Shown: piece after piece, positions 1 to 11,083 of the stretch
How positions within the stretch are numbered: position 1 is the first letter of the stretch
How the letters are laid out: the number at the start of each line of letters is the position of its first letter
Source: Laburnicola sp. R22_1
Taxonomy: Eukaryota; Ascomycota; Dothideomycetes; Pleosporales; Didymosphaeriaceae
DNA length: 64,000 bases
Assembly: GCA_014281115.1 (NCBI GenBank)
Contig: JACONQ010000008.1
Span: 930,001 to 994,000, forward strand
Reading direction: 5' to 3'
Notes under the pieces: generated by a model
The model's database searches: none
Seen by the model: the letters and a program-made list of their open reading frames with translations, nothing else
What the model was told of the DNA's origin: nothing
Position numbers and translations under genes: made by a program

Positions 1-767
1 CTGGGAGAATGCTTAGTATGGCAATGCTAGCATGATGCATAGCGATGGCGTTTGGGGTCCAACGGAGAGAGATACCTCGTGTCGATGTATAGAAGGTAAA
101 TAGATGCTGTCTCATGGCAACACGTATTCAGAATGCCCTGAAAGCAAATTCATGTGTGGAATTCCCCATTAAGAATTAGAGTACAATAGCATCCCTCTGT
201 CTTTTCTTTTCTCGCAAGTCTGGCATACTCCACGATTATCACTGAGGTAAACGTGAGAGGCAGGCTCTCAGTGATGGTAGCACCTTCTTTAATGCCCGGG
301 TCGCCGATTTCATATCCAATGTCAGCACTTGCTTTCAAGTTGGTCATATGACCCTCGCCTCTTTCTTCCATACCCATGCCAACCGATCTACATGCACATG
401 TGGTAGTACATGGCACATGCCAAGGTTCTCGGTTGCTTGACGATCACGTGATAGGTGAGGATCTCGGAAAGCTCCGATATGCGTCCGTCCACGAGGAGCT
501 TATGAGCAAAGAAAGCAGCTCATCTGAATTGTATGCCCGCATGTGGTACCGTCAGCCGACTGGAAGCAACGAACAATGCACCTGTCAATCCCAGGTGTCA
601 GAATTCAGCAGTCACGAACGCCACCCACTAACCTCGTGGCAATGACGTATTTAGTGTACCGCCCACCTACCCACCTACCAACCTTCCAGCCTCAAAGACC
701 ACACATCCCCAAGCCATACGAAACACGACATCTTTCAAACCAGCATCCCTTCCAACAGCTAATCAAC
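1..767. other. No gene recognised (left edge)
   Basis: Short open frames occur on both strands, but none has recognisable composition, a domain or splice continuity. The last 100 bases or so are C/A-rich with repeated 'ccacctaccc' stretches, as is common in fungal 5' leaders, and probably belong to the gene starting at 768. Confidence 0.5.
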
Positions 768-1292
768 ATGACTTCCACCATGGACAAGCTCAAGGACAAG
801 CTCCACATCCACCCCAAGGAGAACGAGTCCCACGCTAGCGAGGGTATGTATGACGCAACACCCAGCTATTTCGGTTTACCGCACCGGTACTTCGTGCGAC
901 TGTTATCGGATCGCACCTGCGGACACTTGTCCGGCAGATGCTGGGCTTTTAGTTCCATTTAGCTGACTGGGGTGAATGTTTAGTCCAGCGCGAGAGCCTC
1001 GACGAGGAGTTGGCGGCCATCCCGCCCGAGGAGCGCGAGGCCTATCTGAGGGAGTTTGAGGAGACGGAGCGGACTGGCGAGCCGAAGAAGGGGAGCCTGA
1101 TCGACAGATGTGAGTTCTTGCGACATGTTTTGGGCGTTTCGCCTTGCTCTTCTATTTTTAGTGATGAACGGTCGCTGACGTGGGTCCACCCTTGTAGTGA
1201 TTGCCCGAGGAAACAAGAGGACCGAGGAGCAGCTTGAGAAGGAGCAGAAGGAGAGGGAGGCGTTGAGGTCGAGGGGTGGTACCGCGAACTAA
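768..1292 (+). CDS. Small charged hypothetical protein, 98 aa, three exons
   Basis: The model joins 768-843, 984-1109 and 1198-1292. Introns begin GTATGT and GTGAGT and end TAG, and the frame stays open across both junctions to a TAA stop. The product starts MTSTMDKLKDKLHIHP and is then dominated by Glu, Arg and Lys, ending in a KRTEEQLEKEQKERE helix, so it is probably soluble and largely helical. I do not recognise a named family. The ATG was chosen because it follows a C/A-rich leader and the N-terminus reads as coding. The matching intron phases and strongly biased composition make a real gene likely; the function is unknown. Confidence 0.7.
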
Positions 1293-1829
1293 AGCTGTGG
1301 TGCCTCCTGATGGGGATCACGTCTGGCTGGCTTGTACTGAGGACGGATGCCTTACTGAATTGGATTGGAAACAGTTTCTTTGCCTTTATGGTCATTCTTG
1401 TGCGGGAATTTCTTTCCTGGTACGATGTAGCTCAACTCCGTGCAAGGAACAATATATTCAAAGAAACATCGCAGGATGACCAAAGCAAGCACTGAATGGG
1501 ATATAGTCAACGCTATCCACGCTGTCCGCTTTTGAACATGTTGTGTCCCTACATTTCAAATCTCGTCTCTGCAAAAGACCATGCCTAGCGAATGTTCATT
1601 CTTCTGCCCCACACACAGCATACCCTATTCATCATTCATCCATACCCGTTTATTGTTCCTTACGAGCAGTGACATGTCTCACCACACCAACGCCACGCTG
1701 GCTCTGAGTAGAATGGGATGAACGAGTCAAAGAACATGAAAATATCGATACAAAAAGCCCCCTGTCAAACTCTTGCTTCCCCGACGAATCCAACACCCAT
1801 GCATGCACCCAGGTGCGTGCAAAAACTCA
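1293..1829. other. Intergenic region between convergent genes
   Basis: This stretch holds the 3' ends of the flanking convergent genes. Open frames here lack codon bias or motifs. No gene is seen. Confidence 0.5.
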
Positions 1830-2486
1830 TCAACACAAGCACGGCAAATGTATCGTCTGGTAATTACTGCACGACTTCCCACTCGGCATCTCCGACCCCG
1901 TCTGCAGATAAATATCATAATACCCACTTTCCGCAGCCTTGCAAGCCAGAAAGTTTAGCTCTATAACCACATCCATCTGTCAGCAAAACTCCCACCCCAA
2001 CCGAACCAACCAATCAAGCAACCAAGCAGGCAAAAAAAAAAAAGAAAGAATAACTCACGCCTCCCATAACGACTCCCCTGCACCGTAATAATCGTATCGC
2101 CCTCCAACCCCCACGCCGTCGTCTCCGCACTCGCCCCCCAAACAAGCGGCTTGTAACTCGTGCTCGCGGTTTGGATGTTGAGGTACTGGTTTGTTTTTTT
2201 GCTTTGGATGGTGCTGCCGATGGTGAATTCGTCGGCGGTGGATTCGGGGCCTAGAACGGGTGTGGATGCTGTGTGGGCGTGTGAGTGGCGTTATTGGGGG
2301 GGGGGAAGGAGGTGGGGTGGCAGACGTACTGTTTTTGGGGTTGGCTTGCAGGTAGAGGTGGTAGATTGGGGAAGATACGCCGCGGATTTTACCAACGGTG
2401 GCTGCTGCTGTTGATGCGGTGTTTGAGAGTGGGGCTGTAAATGCAGGTACGGCGAGGAGGAGGATAGAAGCAACGAGGCGCAACAT
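1830..2486 (-). CDS. Secreted small Cys-containing protein, ricin B-lectin-like, 165 aa
   Basis: The exons on the minus strand are 2486-2330, 2268-2059 and 1960-1830, with GTACGT and GTGAGT donors and CAG/TAG acceptors; the frame is continuous to TGA. The protein opens with a typical signal peptide, MLRLVASILLLAVPAFTA, so it should be secreted. The middle has a beta-rich stretch (TIQSKKTNQYLNIQT, VWGASAETTAWGLEG) that resembles one repeat of a beta-trefoil or ricin-B-like fold. The C-terminus has the Cys-bearing stretch KSCSNYQTIHLPCLC. The second donor follows the codons for GSRYGR. The fold assignment is inference from pattern; secretion and gene structure are well supported. Confidence 0.8.
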
Positions 2487-3161
2487 TTTTGATGTGTACG
2501 CAGTGTACCGTACTCGACCAAAAATAAAAGCAAAAGGTGTAGTAAAGACCAGAACGCGCACGGAGTCGACAAATATCAGCAGCAGCGTATATGAATGCTC
2601 TTTATACGATCGCCCGCCCAGCATGCCCTGCGCGACCCCAGAATCTAATCTATCGGGATGCCAGCTTGTTAATGTATGTGGTGTCACGCGTTCTGCGTTC
2701 TTCCGTGGATATGGACTAGGATGTGATTGGGATATTGCATACAGATCACTGTGTGACGGCTACTTGCTTCTTCTCGTACACTGGCCTTGCTGAAGGTTTC
2801 TTTTTCTTCAGGAAGATGGGCAGCTACTCAGTCAATGGTGGCTCTGTGGTTGCATAGCGCGTTTTCGGAGGGTAAATGCACTGGCGGCATAAACGGGCCG
2901 TCATCCCTACTCATATATAGTAGCTGGAGAAGCTGCGATTCTGCGACGGAAACAGAAGTAGCCGGGAAGCGGATTCGAGGACGCTTTTGCAATCTCTATA
3001 TCAGATATATGGGTGAAGTTGTCATTATCAATTTAGTAGTAATACCTTTTCCTCTTGTCTAGATGTTGCATCCATCGATGCCAGATCCATTCTAAAAAGC
3101 GCCAAAACACCCTGCTAATAGTCCAACAGAAACATGAGAAAAGAAGTAAAAGGAAACACAG
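2487..3161. other. Upstream region of the secreted protein gene; no gene seen
   Basis: This region probably contains the promoter of the 1830-2486 gene and the 3' end of the LtrA-family gene. The open frame on the + strand through 2398-2793 is the antisense shadow of the secreted protein's first exon. Confidence 0.5.
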
Positions 3162-5338
3162 CTAAACGCCGAGATTGTGGCTGTTGCTCACAGCCATGTA
3201 ACCCCCAGGTGCGTGTCCACGTCCCGGAGTCTGCGGACTAACGAGCGGCGGACTCAGGATAGGCGTCATTGCGTAGCCGCCATGTTCACCGCCAAAGTAT
3301 TCCGATGACCTCGTCGATTTGGCAAGGGGCTGGGTGTCGTCAGCGTCACCTTGTAAAGTCCAGGCAGTCGATTTGCGATGATCGAGGTACGTTGAATTGT
3401 GGCGCGAGTGTCCGGATGCGTGCTCAGCATGTTCGTCATGGTTTCCGTGATGGTGATGATGCTCTTCGTACTCTTTTGCGTAGGGCTGCCCGCTCTTTAG
3501 TAGGTGCCAGTTGCAATAGACTGCACTGATCTTGTCGAAGCAGAGGACGAGGAAGATGAGCGAGAGGCAGACGGGTAGGACAGCGGGAGAGCCGAGGAAC
3601 TCGTATAGGACGGCTTCGTTCGAGATCATAGCGCAGAGAACAGCGCCAATGATCAGACTAACGAAGCGGGCGCCGATGGAAACGTAGTCGAATAGGTCAT
3701 GGCGGTGTCGCCTGATCAGCATCAGGAACATAGTGGAGCAGGCCATCAGAGCGCAGAAGGAGACCCAGTAGTACAGATACACCAGCTTCCAGCTCTTGAG
3801 CGCGATGTCGGACGCAGTTTCCTTCCCAAGCTTATCCGCTGGCAGTTTCATGCCGAGGCCGACGTAGACGCCGTCAAACATGTCTATCGACATGTTGTAG
3901 AAAAGGGGAGGCATAGTTTTGCCGCTGGCGTACACTGCTGCTGCGTTCGCTTCGGAGCATATGTCTGTGGTGTTGCCAATCTGCCAGATGATTTCTTCTG
4001 TCTTCTGCTGGAACGCTTGCGTTTCGATCTTGCTCTCAAAATACCAGTAATCCAAAAGCTCGATGAGCTTGTCGCGTAGTTTCGCGCCGTCGAGGTTCTC
4101 CTTTAGGCAGTATTTTTCGATGGATTTGTCGATCTTGTTCCAGTTTTTGATGACGTATCGCGCGAGGGCAACTTGTTGGCTGCCTTCTACGACTCCGACA
4201 ATGGCAAGCTGAAATGGAAAATGCAAGACGGACCAGACCTGCTGGCGAATCGTTCCATAATGGCCGTGGGGGAAGTGGTCGAAGTAAAGCGCCCATATCA
4301 AAACCTATTCGATGTCAGTGTCTCCAAGCAACAATAAGCACTTCCAATGGCAAAGCTTACTAGCACCCCGATAATGCACATAACCAGGAAGCAGCCCTCG
4401 ACTTCCAGCCCGTATTTACCCATCAATCGAGACACGGTTTTAGTGACGCCAATAGCACCCTCCCCGATAACGATCAAAGTTAACAGACTCATGCGCTCCA
4501 TCAAATGCGTCTTCTTGAAGCTCAGTATCCTCCATACGGATGATATGGTTATGACGGCGGCAGCTTCTATCACCATTACGATATACCAAATAACATAGAC
4601 GCTGCGGTGGGATACGTCCCCTTCTTTGAAGGCGGGTGTCATTGCACCGAAAGCGGCTACGGCAACGAGGTAGAGCGATATCATGAGGCCCATGGGAACA
4701 TACAGCTTCGAGAAGCGTGCGCGGACAATATAGAACTGAAATATAAGCTGATTGTAGCGATAGCAATGAGCGGCGAAACGTACGAGTACTATCATGTGTT
4801 GGATAGCAAGAAGACCTCTGCTAATAACAAGGGTATAGCAAAGAATGCGAAAATTCTAAAGACTCGGTTAGTGCTGCCATCACTATCATCGTGATGGACG
4901 CACCGTATTGCTTGCTTTTTTGCCCGCTTCAGGTCCTTTGCCAGGATTGAAAGACGAGCCAACCAAAGCTAGTCCCACGAAGACAACGAACTGAACCATC
5001 TTGCAGACGCGCTCGTATAACGAATCTCGCGCGAAGCGAACATCGTGAAGTGTAACCTGGAACCACGAAGACCACAAGATCCCAAAGAAGCCAACATAGG
5101 CGATCAGGTAGTCGTTGTCTGTTATGGAATGGTACGTCGTAAAAGTTGCGAGATTCGCCACGAAGAACAAATCGAAGAAGAGCTCGACGGTGTTGGCTTC
5201 GTGTCGCTGGGAGAAGACGAGATGTTCATGATCGGCGCCAGCCAGAGGATCCTCGATCCAAGGCGTCGTCTTGTGTAATCGCTTGAGATGCTTTTCCTTG
5301 TCGCTGTTAACTGCATTAGCTCCGACGAGTCCTCGCAT
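3162..5338 (-). CDS. Low temperature requirement A (LtrA)-family membrane protein, 690 aa
   Basis: The exons are 5338-4904, 4855-4361 and 4304-3162; all junctions are phase 0 and the introns are 48 and 56 nt (GTGCGT..TAG, GTAAGC..TAG). The family signature HEANTVELFFDLF lies near residues 46-58, followed by many hydrophobic segments (roughly 9-11 predicted helices), as in LtrA proteins. The C-terminal tail is hydrophilic and contains a His-rich run (EEHHHHHGNHDEH) and Ser/Gly/Pro-rich sequence, probably cytoplasmic. LtrA proteins were named from a Listeria cold-growth gene; the substrate and activity of fungal members are not established. The His-rich tail could bind metal, but that is speculation. 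Confidence 0.9.
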
Positions 5339-6718
5339 GGTCTAGCAGGACCTACACATCTCTCGTGTGACCGTGAAATGACCAGCCCATCACAACTGTT
5401 ATCGCCTAGAGCCTCCCCTAAACGACAGACTTTGGGACGCCGTCGACATTGGGGGCGTCCTGCCCTTTAAAATGACCCCTCTGCAGCTATGCGGCGCGCG
5501 ATGTTTTTTAATAGTAAGGGGCCGCATCTGGTGTAGCTTGACAGACGACCAATGGGATGGTGCGGCAGCGCGCGCCTTACAGTTCGCTTGTGCCTCTTGG
5601 GACGAGGCTGCTAGCTGCCACCAGCCGAAATCATCAGAGCTTTACTCGGTCCCTTGCGATTCAGGACATCTTCTCCAGAAAAGGCCTACCAGTAGCAGAC
5701 CGACCTAGCATAGTGGGCTAATAAACACTCCTGATAGCCTGCATAGCGCGGTTTTCTCAAGGAAACTACCAAGTACCTGTTTGGGGCCGAGTAGCCCCCT
5801 AGGGTCCGAAAGATTCAGGATGAGCAGGCATCGAAGCTGACAGTCCTTCACTGGAATCACCGGAGTGGAGAGCCAATGTTTGGTTGTCTATCGTACACGT
5901 GTGTGTACGTGGGATGGGGTCCAGGGGTGGAGGTGGCACAGCGATGAATTGCTGGGCTTCATTCGTGGCTGCGTACACCTAACCCGAATATAGTCAACAC
6001 GCGAATGCATGTTTCAAGCGGCTCGAATCCGCAAGTACCTACAACAGCATATAAGATCACTAGTGAGCTCACTGAACGGGTTGTCGAAGATTTGTGAATC
6101 TGCACCACGGAACCACGCCGCCGAAATGCTGAAATTGTGGGGTCCATCCAGCATGCGGGAACAAGCGCCTCTTAGCTGGGCACCGCGTTGCCTCTGCCCC
6201 TTCCCAGCATCGACCCTTCCAGTCCCTGATGGCCAATTTGCCAACGTTCTCATACGTCGGAGAATTCCAAGCATTCATAATAAGAATGCAGAAGTTCGAA
6301 GAGCAAGTACCGCGAGCAACAACTGCGTATAGCAAGAGCCTACACTTAAAGAGCTAGACTGCGCATCCTAGAGCAACTTGCTATTGTGCGCGCAGAGCTT
6401 GTATTCCGCGCGTCGTCTATCGAGCATCGAAGACACTTGCGGGCCATCTTCAAATATCTATTCGACTATTCGAAGAAAAAGCAAGAAGTATCTGCGCCAT
6501 CATATGCATTGTGTCTATGGTCATGAGTATTCACTATCATCACATCGAGTATCAACAGAAGTATACCCACCATGTCCCATAAGCCGATGAGCATGATGCT
6601 GCGAGTGACGGAGAACAGCCGCACTCAATCATGCGTACAAATATAATGCTGGAATCGTCGAACGCTCGTAGTCGCGAGGAAGTGAGATAAGACAGAACGA
6701 GAACAGCAAGGGTTCCAA
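5339..6718. other. Intergenic region, about 1.4 kb, no gene recognised
   Basis: Several frames of 60-110 codons overlap one another on both strands, with no motif and no splice-supported extension. The region lies upstream of the LtrA gene and downstream of the MFS gene. Confidence 0.45.
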
Positions 6719-8516
6719 TCACTTGCGGACCAACCCAGTCCGCTCGGTAGCACTTTCTCCTTGCTGTCCATCATTGTCTTCCTCTTCGTCCTCACCCTCG
6801 TCCTCGTCACTCCAGCCGTCAGCTTCTAGGCCGCCTCCGCGAATGCCAAAACTAAGAAGGAAACCAATAAACGAGACACCGGCGAAGACTCCAAAAGCCA
6901 GCGCCTCGCCTTTCGGCTTGATCTTGGTCGCAGCTGTGAACAGCGAGCCGGATATGAAGGGACCAGCAGCGCGCCCAGCTGCAGAAAGAGTCTGAGCAAG
7001 CCCGTTCAGCGTGCCGAGAACGTTGTGGTTAGGGGCGGAATTGGTAATCTGGTCTGTGTTAGACTCGCAATCGTCAGATGAGAGGCGGCCTTACCAAAAG
7101 CAGCGCGGATGTAAGCCCACCAACGCTTGCTACTGTCTTGATGACTAGAATCACACCAAGTTCGGCCCATAGCCAGCCCGCTCCGGTTCCCACACCTTGG
7201 AAAGGAGTTTTGTCTTTGTATCCAACCCAAGGCATGAGCATGAATGCAACCAAAAAGGCTAGGTGACTGACACGGTAGGTGACTTTGTTGCCTATTTTCT
7301 CTCTTAGTTTTCCGTAGACACCAATTTGAAACAATATGGTGATGACACCGGCGAAGGCTAGAGAAAGCCCAACACCTTCAATGTTAAGATCACGGCCGGT
7401 AGGTGGCTCCTCCTCAGCGAATATCGGGTAAAGCGAGTTGTACGATATGTTGGCGAGCTGGAAGATGAAGTACGTGACTAGCAGTAGAATGGTATCACGG
7501 TTGAGAACCTCTTTGTGTGTACGAGCCTCCCCGGAAGACTCCGGGAACAGCGCTGGTGGGGAATCGTCCGAGTCATCGTCCGACACTTCATCTTCGTCCT
7601 GGACACCATCCAAGTAATTATGGCGATGGCGGTTCTTGTGCTTTTGAATGAAGCGTTTAATGTATGTAGGTCGCGTCGAGCTTGTGAACTGCCACAGCCA
7701 AGCAAATATATTTCCGACGCGCTTGCCCAATGGTGGGAGATTCTTCGCTTCCTCGAGACTCTCGTCCAGAAACAGCATGCACATGACGAGGTCGATGGCA
7801 AGTACGGCGGCCGCGAAGAGATTGGGTAGGAGGTACGGGTACGGATTCGGCCTGTCTTTGTGAAAGGGATGTCTTTCCAAGACCAATAGGCCGCCCACGA
7901 TGGGACCCGTGATGGCACCCAGACCATACACAACTGGTAGATATGTGAAGGCCTTGGACTGGTTGCTTCGGTCGGTGATCTCGCCCAGACACGTCGACAC
8001 GACGCCCGCATTGCCATTGACCAGGCCCATGAAGACCTGGACAAGTATGGCCTGCCACAGCGTCCGGCAGAAGCCAAATGCCACGAAGCAGAGCAGCGTC
8101 AGGAAGGTGCCGAGGAGGATGACGGGCTTCCGTCCGATGCGATCCGACAAATATCCCCAAAAGAAATTGGTACCGAACTGCGCAAGCGCGAACGACGAGG
8201 CGATCAAGCCGACGTACAAGCCGGCCTGGCCCTCTTTGACTTCGGGGAACGACTTGGCCATCTGGGGGAGGTAGGGGCTGATGGAGTTGAGGGCCGTCTG
8301 CTCGGCGAGCGCAATGACGGCCAGGATGGCGAGCTGCCTCGTCGGCAGCGGCGAGGCATGGTGGCTGTCGTCCGAGTCGGAGGCGTGGCTGCGGTTGCGC
8401 GAGGGCGACGAGCTGAGCGGGCGACCCCGTGTGCTCGGCGGCTGCGTGGGAAAAGTCTGGTAGTGCAGCGTCGACGACATCCGCCGCGGGTCGACGGAGG
8501 GACGCGCGCGACCCAT
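6719..8516 (-). CDS. Major facilitator superfamily transporter, 583 aa
   Basis: Exon 1 is 8516-7095 and exon 2 is 7048-6719, separated by a 46-nt GTAAGG..CAG intron in phase 0. A Ser/Arg-rich cytosolic N-terminus of about 60 residues precedes the first helix. MFS motif A is visible as GYLSDRIGRKP at residues 121-131 in the loop after helix 2. A second-helix-bundle signature, VNGNAGVVSTCLGEITDR, and an NGLAQTLSAAGRAAGP motif in exon 2 fit the drug:H+ antiporter-1-like or ZIFL-type branch (similar to yeast YCR023C). The central cytoplasmic loop is acidic (EDEVSDDDSDDS), and the C-terminus is also acidic. Twelve membrane helices are expected. The substrate cannot be read from sequence. Confidence 0.92.
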
Positions 8517-8839
8517 GGCGGGGTTGGCAAGCTGTGGTGAGTCTACCTCGTTGGGGCAGCCGGGTCAGAGCCGGGGGCTTCGCATCGGGGGCTTCCTGGC
8601 AGCGGAAGGGGTGCAGATGTGGGCAGATGCGGGTGCAGATGGGAAAGTCGGAATTCACCATACAGATTCATCACAAATCACGCGGCCGCTCTGTCGTCAT
8701 CCGCCCGGCAGGTACGCGCCTTGGCACCCGCTGCGTACTCATCAATTTCCCTGGCCCTCCTTCCTTTTTGCCCCGCTCGTGCCTTCTTAACCACAACCAC
8801 GCCCTTCCCCGCGTTTGTTTGGCGGGCCAATTCCTCAGT
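8517..8839. promoter_or_regulatory. Divergent promoter region between MFS and F-box genes
   Basis: The MFS gene and the F-box gene start 323 bp apart and point away from each other, so this stretch must carry both 5' ends. C/T-rich runs precede the F-box ATG. No specific binding site is claimed. Confidence 0.45.
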
Positions 8840-9251
8840 ATGCCACACAACACCTGCGACCATCTTTGCAGACTACCCGATGAACTGCTACTCCGGATTG
8901 CGCAATGCATTCCAAACCCAGGACTGGACAACGTCAACCGGTTGCCACTTTCCGACTACCACTCTATATCGCTAGTGTGCCGTCGCTTGAATCGGATTGC
9001 AACTACTACAATGTACACCCATTTCGATCACGAGTTCGACCGTGGTTCTTCCACCATGTTTATCGAAACGGTACTCAAACGACCTGGCCTTGCTCAGAAT
9101 ATACAGAATGTCAGAGAGATTGGAGGCACCTTTGACGGCTCTTTGGATGACCCTTACGATGAAGTCAAACCCGTCAGACGTTCAGCTCACAGCATTGAAT
9201 GCCTTTCTTCTACTGTCCGGGACCTGGACTTGCCCAATGCGGATGCGGCAA

Positions 9252-9253
9252 TA
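9252..9253. repeat. TA target-site duplication, left copy
   Basis: The host F-box codon ATA ends here, and the first base of the terminal repeat follows at 9254. The partner copy is at 12779-12780, directly before the next host codon GAT. Confidence 0.8.
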
Positions 9254-9282
9254 AGCTAGCGCATATAGTGTCCGAACACATA

Positions 9283-11015
9283 AGCTAGCGCATATAGTCG
9301 CCGCCCACATAGGGTTGCCGCCCACCCCGCCAAAACGCGACACCTGCACAAAACACGCGATATCTCTCCACAACGCTCATCAATATGGACCCCCGCGAAG
9401 AAGCTATACAATCAGCTATTAGCGATTTCAACGCTGGCCTTTATCCAAGCCTACGCGCTGTAGCGAAGGCATATAACATCCCTCGATCTACCCTCCAAGG
9501 CCGACTAGGTGGCGCGACAAACAGCGCGATTTGCCATCAACACCAGCAGAGATTAACTCCTGCGCAGGAGGACTTTCTAGTAGACTGGATCCTCGAAGAA
9601 GACGCACGCGCCTGCCCTCCCTCGCACGCTCGCGCTCGAGAAATGGCGAATCGAATTCTGCGTATGAATGGCGACAACTAGCCTGTTGGCAAGCTCTGGC
9701 TCTCACACTTCCTCAGGCGCCAGCCACGCGTTGCCTCTGTAGTCGGCAGAAAGCTAGAGGCTCAGAGAGCTGATGCAGCAACACCAGAGCAGCTACGCGC
9801 GTTCCTAGAGCTCTATAAGCAGACTCAACGGCGGCTTAATATACAGGCGGAGAATACCTACAATATGGATGAGACTGGCGTGGCTCTAGGAGTATGTACA
9901 AACACTAGAGTACTCTCTAGTAGTCAGAAGAAGAAGGCTTACATTCGGTCTCTAGAGAATCGCGAGTGGGTCTCTATAATCGAGTGCGTATCGGCGACAG
10001 GGCAGAAACTACGCTGCGCAGTCATCTTCAAAGGCCAGAGCCTACAGACTACCTAGTTCCCAGCCAAATCCGTGCCTAGCTGGCTCTATACAACCTCTGA
10101 GAACGGATGGACGTCAAAAGCAATAGGTGTTAAGTGGCTACAGCGTATATTCATACCTGAGACGGCTGTAGGTGATAGCCAGTACCGCCTTCTTATCCTC
10201 GACGGTCACGGCAGCCATATTGATATAGACTTCCTATGGCTCTGCAGGCTGCATCATATACAGCTCCTATATCTACCTGCGCACACCTCACACGTCCTAC
10301 AGCCTCTAGATCTCGCTCCTTTCTCTGTGATCAAGTCCAGCTACAGGCGTCAGATCCAGGAGCTCGCATCACTCGACGACGCTGCGCCTGTCAAGAAGGA
10401 GCGCTTTATCACCTGCTATCACCAAGCTAGGGAGGAAGGCTTCACAGAGCGTGTGATTCGAGCTGGCTGGCAGGCATCTGGCATCTGCCCATTCAATATC
10501 AATCACGTGCTCAGCTCGTCGCAGGTCTCTTGGAGGCCTACTACGCCTACTCGTCAGCAGCAGCCTCAGCAGCAGCTCCAGAGCTTCCTCTCTACTCCTT
10601 AGGGCCCTCGCGATCTCTATATAGCGCAGCACAGCGTCCAGAGCGTCGAGAATCTAGGTCGTACGACCCGGCTACTCCTACAGAAAGCAGGTAAGGCTCT
10701 AGCAGCTGCAAATGCTAGAGCTGCAGGCCTAGAAGCAGAGAAAAGACAACTTGAGCAGCAGCTAGAGATATCTACCTCTCAGCGTCAGCGTAAGCGCGTT
10801 CGAGTAGACCCGAATCAACGCTTTGCAGAAGTAGAGAGTATTAGGGAGGCTATGTGCGCAGCTAAGGCTTTAGCAGCTAAACCACGTATATTTACTGTAT
10901 TAAGCACTTTAGAAACAGCTGCTATAGCTAAACCACGTATATGGCAATTAAGTAGCTGTATATCGCGGGTTTTGTGCAGGTGTCGCGTTTTGGCGGGGTG
11001 GGCGGCAGCACTTTA
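9283..11015 (+). mobile_element. Pogo-type element A, nested in B, right end truncated
   Basis: The left end repeats the B terminus for 15 bases (AGCTAGCGCATATAG) and then diverges (TCGCCGCCCACATAGGG), marking a related subfamily. The inverted copy of its subterminal sequence lies at about 10970-11008 (gtgtcgcgttttggcggggt), but the outermost 35-40 bases expected at its right end are absent and replaced by a short unrelated stretch (agcactttaga). A is therefore probably immobile by itself. Confidence 0.7.
9385..10990 (+). pseudogene. Pogo-type DDE transposase, element A copy
   Basis: The N-terminus has a psq-like helix-turn-helix (SLRAVAKAYNIPRSTLQGRL), then a CENP-B/Tc5-type second DNA-binding region. 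The DDE_1 catalytic core shows YNMDETGV, LILDGHGSH and LQPLDLAPFSVIK, which hold the three acidic positions. The frame is broken by TAG at 9679-9681, 10054-10056 and 10600-10602; comparison with the sister copy shows these as CAG or TGG turned to TAG, i.e. C:G to T:A changes in CpA context, as RIP makes. A Gln-rich and then coiled C-terminal tail follows. It is closely related to the copy at 11084-12676. Confidence 0.85.
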
Positions 11016-11083
11016 GAGGGTTTCCGAACAGCTGCTATCAACACCACACCTGCAGAAAACACGCGATATCTCAGCAACGCTGA

